Below are positions 1 through 11,100 of a DNA stretch of 64,000 nucleotides, one piece after another; the first letter of the stretch is position 1, and each line of letters opens with the position of its first letter. The stretch is from Piscicola geometra (lineage: Eukaryota; Annelida; Clitellata; Hirudinida; Piscicolidae): the NCBI GenBank assembly GCA_943735955.1, contig OX030957.1, positions 5,187,801 to 5,251,800 of the forward strand, read 5' to 3'. The translations under genes and the position numbers were made by a program. The notes under the pieces were generated by a model. That model made no database searches, was not told the origin of the DNA, and saw only the letters and a list, made by a program, of their open reading frames with translations.

Positions 1-1386
1 ATTCAAACTTTTTATGCGCCTAGTTTAGTTTAGTCTCTTAAACTAGTAATTGGGCACAGCTTTGCTTCTATTTATTATATATAATTAATACAAATAAAAT
101 AGGTGTCCAAGTACTTGATTTGAGTCTTAAACAATAGGTTGTGTGTTCAATTCCTACACACCCTAGTTTCCTTCATTCTTGATCTCTTATAATCCTCTAT
201 AATAATGTTCTTTATAATTATTATTCTTGATATTGTTTACTCACAACAACCACCCTCTCCTATACAACCATTTTCCCATGCCCATATACCGTTTTTTTCT
301 TTAAAAAATATGTACTTTTTTTCACTACATTATTATTCTCTAATCATCAAAACTACTACTTAATTTCATAGCTCAATACTTAAAAGCTCAAATGTAATTC
401 AAAGTTAAACTGAATATAATTAAAACTAAAATAAATTTTCAATTAAAAAAAATTACTTTTTCTTTTCACAGCTGACTTAAAATTCAAGTTATAAGTCATA
501 GGTAAATTAAATACAATGCAAAGCTAAATGAAATATTTTTCAAAATTAAAAGCAAAATAGAATTCTATTCGATAAGTATATAAAAAAAGATATTTCCTTA
601 TGATGGATAAGCTCTATTTGACATGTTTCAACCCATTTTAAAAAGCTGCTTGTTAGAGAAACTTTATTATCAACTATTACTTTTTTTTATCTTACACTAA
701 CTCTATTTTTATTGTATGATATTTAAAGCTATTTAGCAAGTTTTACTTAAACCTTAAAGAATTAAATAATCTCAATCATATTATTATTTATATATTACTT
801 TGTAAAAATAAATAAAGTTCTAATTAATTAATTTTTCAAATAACCCTAAATTGATTTATGGTTATGTTATAAAATGTCCGGTTAGAATTTTCAATTATTA
901 AGGGAGTAAAAAATACCGAATAAAATCACTAATTAGTTGTAATCAGTTTTCCATTCACAGATTATGCTTGAGACTTGATTGTATCCGAATGAAAATGGAA
1001 CATATTTTATTTATTATATTAATTGTCTTTATTTTTAAAACCTTCCCAAATAAAATAAGAATCTTTATATAACTTCTAACAAGAATTTCAACAGTAATTA
1101 GCTCTCGGCAATGCCCTTATGATCAGTATCAGATGCAAAATTCTAAAATGAATTTTTTGAATTTTCGGTAAAAATATTCAAATAATTTTTTGTAGACATT
1201 TTATTTATTAAAAACTATGATAATATCTCGACTTTTATTAATGAATAAATAAAAATTAGTTTATAAAGACATACATAGACAATGCTATTAGACCTAATTT
1301 AAAATCTGAATACTTGCGTATCTCGTTTAGCTTTTTAAAATAGTTACGGAGAGCATATCAAAAATAATGACTACATTGAAAATAAT
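1..1386. other. AT-rich non-coding flank
   Basis: No long open frame, splice-compatible exon or recognisable repeat was found. A T-arm-like stretch near 140-165 (GTGTGTTCAATTCC) could be an old tRNA-derived repeat, but no matching A box is convincing. The missing 5' exon(s) of the downstream RASGEF1 gene were searched for here and not found. Confidence 0.5.
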
Positions 1387-1606
<220 letters not shown>

Positions 1607-3177
1607 TAGAGGTCGGACATGGACGATTTTTCATTCCCGGTCCCGTCCCGTTCCCGAAATTTGTTTTCCCGTCCCGTCCCGTTCCCGATGGGACATCAGA
1701 ATTTGGATTCCCGTCCCGTCCCGTTCCCGAATTTTTTTTTCCCGTCCCGTCCCGTTCCCGATGGGACATCAGAATTTTGATTCCCGTCCCGTCCCGTTCC
1801 CGAAATTTTTTTTCCCGTCCCGACCCGTTCCCGAAAGCTTTTTGTTTTTTTATTCATTTTCGCTGCCGTTTTCACTGGTCCCAAACTTGCTAGTTCTAAA
1901 ATTTCTTAAAATTTATTATTTGAAAATCAGAGAATATTTTTTTTAATGAAATAAAAAAACACGATTTAAATTTCAATATTTATTGAAATGAAAGTATTGT
2001 TTTTGAGTAATTCAATCAAGTCTTTATTGCTTTTCACACGGGTTAAACCGTTAAGAGTTTCAGCTTTCAAATTAGATGATTTAGGGTCTGAAGTTAAACA
2101 ACTACATATTGAAAAATTCTGTTCACAGCGAATATAACATGCAGATATACTAAACAAAATTTTGGCTACTTCTTGTACTATTTTAAAATTGCTCATTTTA
2201 CTCCAATAAAATAAAACATCTTTATAGTTTTCAATTTTTTTTGGGACGTAATTGTGAATATTTGTTCAATTCATCCTCTTCTGAATTTTTTTCTTTGTTC
2301 ATTATTACTAATTTTTCAATAATGTTAGAAATATGTTTTTTAACAACATTCTTATTCTCCACAACTTCAAATATAAAATCCTTCGTATAATTTGATAGTA
2401 TAATAATTTTATTATAATTTTTACATTATAAAAACAAACATAATAGGTCTAAATAACCATCATTTATTTTTTTCTCAAAGGCACTGCAGCTTGGTCTGGC
2501 TGTACAAAATAGAATTAAATTTCCCTAATGAAAGTCTTGGTATTTATTTCTTTTCTATCCCAAACTTTTTTCCTATTATTCTTTCATACTGGAGATGCAA
2601 CAGACATGCTGTCATACGAATAAGATCAATGGCATCTTTTCTTTTGTCGAAATGATCAACTGAGCAATCATTTGGAAAGTAATCATTCAAATTCAAAGTA
2701 TTAATTTATAAAATTAAAATTATATAACTGACCATTTTGATTTCATCTGAAAAGTTTTCATCATCACCCATTTGTTCTAATCTCCCTAATCTTTGGACTC
2801 ATCATAACAACTTCAAATGTAGTGTTGGAGATTTTGATATTGGCAATGGTGGCTTCGTTATACGTTTCCATTGCATTCAATACTTATTTTAAGTACGGAG
2901 TATCGATGAAATAAAGATTTCCATACTTGGAAGTTTGCTGAAAAATCATTGTTAAAGAATCCAATCCCAATAACTGTTATTCCCGTTTTTCCCGTTCCCG
3001 ATTAAAAAGTTGATTCCCGTTCCCGTCTTTTCCCGTTCCCGATTTGAATGTTGATTCCCGTTCCCGTTCCCGTCCCGAAAACCTATTCCCGGTTCCCGAC
3101 TTTTCCCGTCCCGAAATTAATTTTCATTCCCGTTCCCGCGGGTACCCGGTCAGATCGGGTACCCGGTCCGACCTCTA
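1607..3177 (-). mobile_element. hAT-type DNA transposon, degraded
   Basis: The ends are perfect 12-bp inverted repeats: TAGAGGTCGGAC at 1607-1618 and GTCCGACCTCTA at 3166-3177. They are flanked by the 8-bp direct repeat CTATCTAT (1599-1606 and 3178-3185). An 8-bp target duplication and a TAGAG-like terminus are hallmarks of the hAT superfamily. The duplication lies in (TATC)n, so taken alone it is weak. The interior carries hAT-transposase-like remnants on the - strand. Both subterminal regions are packed with TTCCCG/GTCCCG motifs (1635-1840 and 2980-3145), possible transposase-binding repeats; on the left these form about two 72-bp units containing GATGGGACATCAGAATTT. Frameshifts and stops suggest the copy is inactive. 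Confidence 0.85.
1966..2196 (-). pseudogene. hAT transposase C-terminal remnant (dimerisation region)
   Basis: A 76-codon open frame on the - strand. Its order of residues fits the hAT dimerisation region: a helix with AKILFSISA, then EQNFS (equivalent to the family SERxFS segment), then an acidic/Lys spacer, then LNGLTRVKSNKDLIELL (family N-x-L-x-x-x-NKDL-like end). Further upstream on the same strand (2530-2700) a second short frame, YFPNDCSVDHFDKRKDAIDL, is probably another piece of the same enzyme, separated by stops. Family assignment is from memory of conserved motifs, not a search. The enzyme would cut and rejoin the element ends; this copy is broken. Confidence 0.7.
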
Positions 3178-3319
<142 letters not shown>

Positions 3320-5076
3320 GGGGCGGATCCAGAGAAGATCGGGGAGGGGGAGGGGAAACATTCATTTTTTAGATACGAATATGGCGCAGTTTCCATCAAA
3401 GGTCACCATAGCGAATTATTGTATCCCAAACTTCTTTTTCTTCGTTTCCAAACAATCTCAATCGTTTCTCTCAACTTGTCACCAAATCGTCCCACCTGCA
3501 ATGTTCTTCTGATAAACCTATTTTTTATCTTACTTCTCGATCTTTTCCTCCATATTTATAGGGTGTGGTTGTCACGTATATATTTCTGTGCTCGCCACAG
3601 GCTCACCATCTCTTTCATCGAAGACTGGCACCAGCTCACTCTTTTCATTCGTCTGGCATCTTTTCCTTACCACAATTTTATTGCAGATCTTTATCTGCAA
3701 CTCGACGACAGTCTCTGCCTAACACCTTCATGCCTCCACCAGTCATTCATCTGGCCCCCCGGCTTATTAGTCTTTATCTTCCTTATTGTTGCTCTATCTT
3801 CTTCTTTACTAATCTAGCCTACTTCCTGCATAACCAACATCAATTCCTCCAACTTCATTTTACCCTCAATTTCCTATTTAGAAATCTTTTCAAAAAACCT
3901 TCTCCATCTTCTGAACACACTCTTCTCACTAATCAAAAAATGTCAATTACCATCTTTTATCACTCCACTCGAAGTACTTCTTTTCCAGCTTGGTTTTTCT
4001 GTTTTTAGATTTAGGAATAAATTCTGACTGAAGAATTTCGCTAAAAAATGTATATTATAAAAAAGCATATTAAAACTATTACACGCTCGTTGAAAGTGAA
4101 GTTTTTAAACTTTATAAAATGTGTTACAAAAAAGTCGATATTAAAATTTTTTTAGGGGACTTCTTACCCTAGAAACTATAAATTGTATAAAATTTGTCTA
4201 CTTCGTTTTACGAAAAGACACGAAAAACAGTTTGGTTTCTGGGGAGCATGCACCCTAGACGCCCTCCTCTTGGACCCGCGCCTGTCTTTCCCGAACGCTT
4301 TCATTGGCGACTTCCATTCCCAATCAATCCATCAGTTTGGTGAAATGCATAAATCTATACATAGATTGGGTGAACGGGTAGCCGTGTGGGTGACGACTTG
4401 ACCAATGGTTAATGGTGGTCCTAGGTTCGAGGGCAACGATGATCTTCTAGTAGTCCGTCGCGTAATAATCAAAAATTGATCGCAGCGATGTATCACGTAG
4501 ATGGGAATGTAGATTCATTCCAAAAATTTATTGATCCATCATTTAGACCCTCTATCATCATGCACACCAACAACGACCCTGATTAATTGCCGTCATTTCG
4601 AATACTCAAAGTATTTATTTTCTTCTTATTTTTATTAGAAGTAAATCTAGCCAGAACTCCTTGAAAATACATCCCAGCACATCTAGATACCGCCTTCACA
4701 CAAAGAAACACACGTCTATTTTAAACAATTTAAAATACTACCACAACCACCACCCATGCTTTGTTATAAAGATAAAATGCTTCAAAAACAATGGAGGCTT
4801 TCTGCAGTTATAGTCAGTGATGGAGGAGGCAATTGTTTTTCTTTCAGAAGTTTTTATTTATTGTATTTGAAGATGCCATCCATCACGCGCGTGTAACGTA
4901 GGCATACAGAGATAAATTGCGTAGTGTGCCATTTTTTTGGAGTTTTTTTCTTTTTATCAAAGTATTATATGTGCTTTTAATCAAAAGTTGATTGATATGT
5001 TATTGCATAATGAAGTAATAATAAAATGATGATGATGATGATGGTGGTGATGGTGATAACGATGATGATTTCACAG
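3320..5076. other. Non-coding stretch upstream of the first RASGEF1 exon seen
   Basis: Contains a long pyrimidine-rich open frame (3320-4008) without recognisable protein features, a SINE-like fragment near 4.37-4.46 kb, and (GATGAT)n/(GGTGAT)n tracts just before the exon at 5077. No convincing upstream RASGEF1 exon was seen, so this is probably intron. Confidence 0.45.
4365..4465 (+). mobile_element. tRNA-derived SINE fragment (family A)
   Basis: The segment starting GAACGGGTAGCCGTGTGG, with GGTTCGAGG as B-box-like part, followed by TTCTAGTAGTCC, resembles the - strand element at 52.8 kb (GAACGGGTGGCCGAGTGG, GGGTTCGATTCC, CCTAGTAGCC). Two dispersed copies sharing tRNA promoter boxes and the same 3' junction support a SINE. 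This copy is strongly diverged. Confidence 0.5.
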
Positions 5077-5154
5077 AAACAGTATGCATTCGCTTTCATA
5101 CTCAGCTCAAGACTATTCGTTTCTCCCTACCATCTGTTCTTACAAGTTTGTGAG
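5077..5154 (+). CDS. RASGEF1: RASGEF1 exon: RasGEF_N region
   Basis: Acceptor TTTCACAG, donor GTATGA, 26 codons, phase 0 at both ends. It encodes [20 protein letters not shown] and then FLQVCE, matching the vertebrate RASGEF1 segment with TFLLSSRLF...PYEL...VC. This is the most upstream exon found; the part before it (the segment with the family YYPD motif) is outside the window or was missed. Confidence 0.88.
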
Positions 5155-8100
5155 GTATGATGATAATGGTGGTGAAGAGGATGGTGGGGGTATGGTGGTG
5201 ATGATGATGATGTTTATATGACAATACCCACATTTTCAATCTCTCTCTTAGACTTTATCACACCATTAAGAAGCTTTAATCAAATACTTTGAATTTCGCA
5301 AATAGGCGTTCAAAACGCTTCAATTAAGCTTCTAAAATAAATAAAAATTATAATTATTATTAGTGTCATAATAATAATAGTAATCATTATTATCATTATT
5401 ATTATTACACCCAGACGTTCAAGCTTCAGCACCAGAACCTTGCAACAGACTCCAGACAAGCTGTTAAGATTACTCCTTGTTGCATCATAACAACAACAAC
5501 AACAATGATTATAATGATTATGATAGTAATAATAATGATGAAAATAACATTAACAATAATAATAATAATAATAATAATAAATCATCATCATTTTTACAAC
5601 TAAAAATCATACTTCACCACTCATTCATGCACACCACCATACGCATAATACACACACACACACGCGCGCGTAATAATAAAGCAATAATTTAAAGAAAATA
5701 CCACAAAAAATAGCGGCGTTTTAAAGGCGTGTTTGTGATTACAGGAACTGACGGCGGCTTCTCTGTGCCAGAACACGGCCCGTCTAATGAGGTTTGGGCG
5801 CTTGAAGTTTGTTTCGCTTGATTTGTTATTCCGGGGGGGGGAGGGGGGTGTTTGATGCGCCTTTTATACGACGTTTATGTTGTAATAGTGTCATAAACTC
5901 ACGCTATTTTTTTTGGCGATCATTAACCGTGTTTTTCTAGTGTCGCTTTTAACCAGTTTTATGTCTTTAAATGACATCGCGGACGTTTGCTATAGAGACG
6001 CTATCGTTGAAAGAGCCGCCCGGGCACCGCCAGTTACGACCCTAACAGTGGCTCCAACCACTCACCAGTAGTTTTCTTCACCCACCCACCCACCAAACAT
6101 TCCAGTTTTATTGCTACTAGCCATTCACTTGTCAACTAACCAACCACCACCCCCACCACCAACCTTACCACCATCCACACCATCAACCACATTACCAACC
6201 ACATCACCAACCACACCAACAACCACACCAGCAAACAACCAACTAACTAACTAACTAATCAATCACACCCCAACCACACCATCATCTTCACCAACCACCC
6301 AACCAATCAGTCACACTGGCAACCACACCACCAACCACACCATCATCTTCACCAACCAACCAACCACACCATCCTCTTCAACAACCAACCAACCACACCA
6401 TCATCTTTACCAACCAACCAACCAACCACACCATCCTCTTCACCAACCAACCAACCACACCATCCTCTTCACCAACCAACCAACCAACCAACCAACCACC
6501 AGCACATGGACAGAACACTTTCCATACGACTTTCGGGACGAGAGGCTCTTGAAGGCGTTGAAGGAGGTGAACTCGATCCTACTCAAGACTTCGCCACACC
6601 TCAAACGCAACATCCACATGCTCATCCATAACCTTTATAGCAAGGTGGGTTAGGGTGGGTTGGTCGGATTGGGTTAAATTAGGTTGGTTGTGTTGTGATT
6701 GTCGTTAGGTGTTGTGGTTGGTGTTGTTGAGTTGTGGTTAGGGTGGGTCGAGTTGGGTTTGGTGGTTAGAGTAGATTTTAGTTAGGCTGGGGTGGTGTTT
6801 AGGTTGGGTTGGGTTGGTAGCTGGTTTGGATGGACTTGGGTTGGTTGGTTGTGGTGAATAGTAGGTTTGTGACTGTTTAGTTGGAGACACAAGATGACTA
6901 AATAACCTTGAAGCTTAAAGTTATGTAGTTATCCTTATCTTGTTGGTTCTGTTTTGGTGTTTAGAGAAATCGTGTCTATTTTACAATATGGCTGTTCGAG
7001 ATTCTAATTATCTAAAAACTCATTTTATAGATTAAAAAATAAAGTAATTTTTATTAAATAAGGCGCGCATACAATCTACTTTACAAAATAAGAAGCGATT
7101 TTTTAATTATTAATTTCGCTGAAATAATTCCAAAAAGTGGTTCGATAAATCAGATGAAGCGTTTTAAAACAGGAGTTAACTCGCTGAGTTAATAAACAAG
7201 TAGAAAACACAAAAAGCTAATCAAGGCTAATTAAGGCAACGCTCTTATAACTAACTAATTATTATATTAATTAAGGCAACACTCTAGACCAGACACTCGA
7301 GAGGCCTGGAGGGTAATGCGCAGATTATTAAAGCCTTGAGTGCACTGCTCCTCTCATATTCTTCACTTCCTCCGAAGTTTTATTCTTTCTTTTGAGTTCT
7401 TACCGCTTTGTCAGATTCGATTCTTTGTTTGATCATCATTCCATCAATGCGTTTATCCATCTATACACTCCTTTATCTATTTATTTTATCTTCTATTAAT
7501 TCTTTAATCCATTCATCTATCCATTCATTCATCCATCCATTCATCCATCCATTCATCCATCCATTTACTCATCCATTCATTTATCAATTCATTCATCCAT
7601 CCATTCATCCATCCATTCATCCATCCATTCATCCATCCATTCATCCATCCATTCATCCATCCATTCATCCATCCATTCATCCATCCATTCATCCATCCAT
7701 CCATCCATTCATCCATCCATTCATCCATCCATTCATCCATCCATTCATCCATCCATTCATTCATCCATTCATCCATCCATCCATTCATCCATCCATTCAT
7801 CCATCCATCCATTCATTCATCCATCCATTCATCATCCATTCATTCATCCTTTCATCCATCTATTCATCCACCCATTCATCCATCCATTCATCCATCCATC
7901 CATTCATCCACCCATCCATCCATCTATTCATCCACCCATTCATCCATTCATCCATCCATTCATCCATCCATCCATTCATCCATCCATTCATCCATCCATT
8001 CATCCATCCATTCATACATCCATTCATCCATCCATTCATCCATCCATTCATCCATCCATCCATTCATCCATCCATTCATCCATCCATTCATCCATCCATT

Positions 8101-11100
8101 CATCCATCCATTCATCCATCCATTCATCCATCCATTCATCCATCCATCCATGCAGTTACAAGCACTCCACAAATACGAAGACCTGCTCGACAAGATCAAC
8201 GCCGAAGTCTCCAACAGGAGCAATAATCTCATGCCCACCGTCAGTCACTCATCATCTCCATCATCATCGTCTTCTCTATCATCATCATCATCTCCATCAT
8301 CATCATCATCATCTCCATCATCATCGTCATTATTAGCATCATCGTCATCATCATCAAGCACCGGTCTCCCTTACATCCCCACTTGAACTACAAAAACTTT
8401 CATATTTCTACACAAGCAATTGAACCTAAACAACAACTAATTCACCTCCTCCTCCATCACACATACATACCATCAACTCCAAGAATTATCCCAGTTCATC
8501 AACGCCGCCTTCAATCCCCCTCTTCAACCCCTCTTCTTCTTCCTCTTCAACACTCCACCTCTTCCCCTCTTCAAGCCTATACCCTCTTTTCAACCCTCCA
8601 TCCCCGTTTTTTTAACCCTTCACTCCATCCCTCTATAACTCCCATTTCCACCTCACCCCTCTTCAACCTTCTACCCTTCTTTCTCTTCAACCCTTCCTCC
8701 TCCACCCCTTCTCTCTCTTCAACCCTTTTTCTTCCACCCCTTTATCAACCTTCCACTCTCTCTCTCCAACCCCCCTCCTTCCACCCCCCTCTCCAACCAC
8801 CTCCCCCCCTCAGACCCCCTCTCCAACCCCCCTCCCTTCCACCCCCTTCTTCAACACTCCCTCCCTCCCTTCCACAACAGACCGACATCACCGAAACATG
8901 CCCCAGTCCCCTTTTACTAGGTCACCAACTCACCCACATCGAACTAGAGCGCCTCTCGATGATTGGCCCTGAGGAGTTCATCCAGGACTACGCCATCCAA
9001 TCAGTGAGAAGCAGGGATTTTAATCTTGATTATTGAATATTCATAGTTTTTATCCTGATTATTGAATCTTTATAATTTTGATTTTTAAATTATTAAATTA
9101 ATTATAATTAAATCAATTACTAAATCGCAAGTTTTTAATCATCGTAGTTAAGTTAACTTTTTTTGGTAAGGAATCTGATTAAGCTATTCAGGCTTATACA
9201 GGATAAAAGAAATACTAATTTTATATTTATTATTAATTATTATTGTTATGATGACTATTATTATTATTATGATTACTATTATCATAATAGTTTTTTCCCA
9301 TTTTAAATAAAAATAATAAAAATATTGTTATTAGTATTATCACTTTGCAGCCTCATGCCCTCAAGAAACTCAGCAATATCGCCTCTTACGTCGACTGGTA
9401 CAACCGACTTTCTTACTTTGTCGCCACAGAAATATGCATGGTGAGGGGGAGGAGGAGGAGGAGGTGGAGGATGGTGAGGAGATGATAAAGGAGGAGAGGG
9501 AGTGGAAGAGGGGGAGAAGGAGAAATAGGGGGAAGATAAAGGGGATCAGTAGGAGGATGGTGATAATGATGGAAATGATTGTAGTTTGGTTTTTAATGAG
9601 AAAAAGTAGCATTTTTTATTCTGTATGACTTCAAACAACCATATTCATGCACTCAAACCTATCATCGTCATCATCATCATATATTAAAACCAGCATGCAC
9701 TAAATGCATCATCATCATCGCCTTCCACCCATCCAACCCACTCCCTTACCCTTCTCCACCCACCCCGTCCCAGCACTTAAAAAAGAACAAAACCATCACA
9801 CTCCCTCTTCTCAAAATCCTATTTTTACCCTCACCATTTCCATCCATCATCCCCACCTATCATCCATCACTCTTACACCACCCACCACTTCCCCACCCAC
9901 CCCTCCATCCATCCAACCCATCCCTCCATCCATCCAAACCATTTCTCCATCCACCCAACCCATTCATCTAACCCATCCATCCAACCCACCCCTCTGTCCA
10001 TCCAAACCCATCCCTCCATCCATCCAACCCATCCTTCCATCCATCCATCCAACCCCTCCATCCATCCAACCCATCCAACCCACCCCTCCGTCCATCCAAA
10101 CCCATTCCTCCATCCATCCAACCCACCCCTCCATCCATCCAACCCATCCATCCAATCCATCCATCCAACCCACCCTTCCATCCAACCCATCCCTCCATCC
10201 TTCCATTCATCCAACCCATCCCTCCATCCAATCCATCCCTCCATCCATCCCTCCATCCATCCAACCCACCCCTCCATCCATACAACCCATCCCTCCATCC
10301 ATCCAACCCATCCCTCCATCCATCCAACCCATCCCTCCATCCTTCCATTCATCCAACCCATCCCTCCATCCATCCATCCAATCCATCCATCCATTCATCC
10401 CTCCATCCATCCAACCCATCCCTCCATCCATCCAACCCATCCCAGCACTTAAAGAAGAAGAACAGAGTGCGCCTCGTCGAGTACTTCGTCGACGTGGCCA
10501 AGGAGTGCATCAACATCGGCAACTTCAACTCGCTCATGGCCATCCTAGGAGGCCTCAATAACCCGTCGGTGCAACGTCTCAAAAAAACGGTTGGGGGGGT
10601 TGGTGTGGTTGGTGGGATTGGAGGGGTTGGGGGGTTGGTGGGGTTGGGGGGCTGGTTGGGTTGGTGGGATTGGGGGGGTTGGTGGAATTGGGGGGGTTGG
10701 GGGGGTTGGTGGGAGGGTTTTTGGTTTGTGGGGGATGGTGTTGGTGGTTGGGGTTTGGTTGGTTGGTTTGTTTTGTGGATGTGAGCATGTTAGAGGGATG
10801 ACGACAGTTTGGGAAGGGTAGATTGGGGGCATGGTGGGATTCACGAAGTTGGGTGGATAATTCAAAGTAAGTGAGTGGGTTTGTGGGGGAAAGAGTGGTC
10901 GGGTAGTCTAGTTTGTGGGGGAGATTTACTGTTTGGTTGGTGTCTTTTTAATGAGGGTGTGTTGAAGGAGAGATGGTTTATTCCTTAAAGCACATGCAAT
11001 TTACCTAATCTTATGCGTGCCTCCCCATGCGACAGTGGTCCAAAGTCAATAAAGAAAAATTCGAAATGCTAGAGGTAGGTTTTTCCTAAAACTGCATTGT

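Noticed and set aside
115..170. tRNA-like B box near the window start
   Set aside because: No convincing A box or cloverleaf; too weak to list as an element.
3320..3340. GGGGCGGATCCAGAG as the end of a second DNA transposon
   Set aside because: No inverted partner or duplication was found within the window.
7408..8226. Long open frame with IHPF/IHPS repeats and its antisense GWMN frames
   Set aside because: Pure product of the (CATC)n array inside a RASGEF1 intron; the true exon 8156-8239 uses a different frame of the same region.
9704..10561. 285-codon Pro/Ser/Ile-rich open frame
   Set aside because: Repeat-derived; the conserved RasGEF core at 10446-10589 is in another frame.
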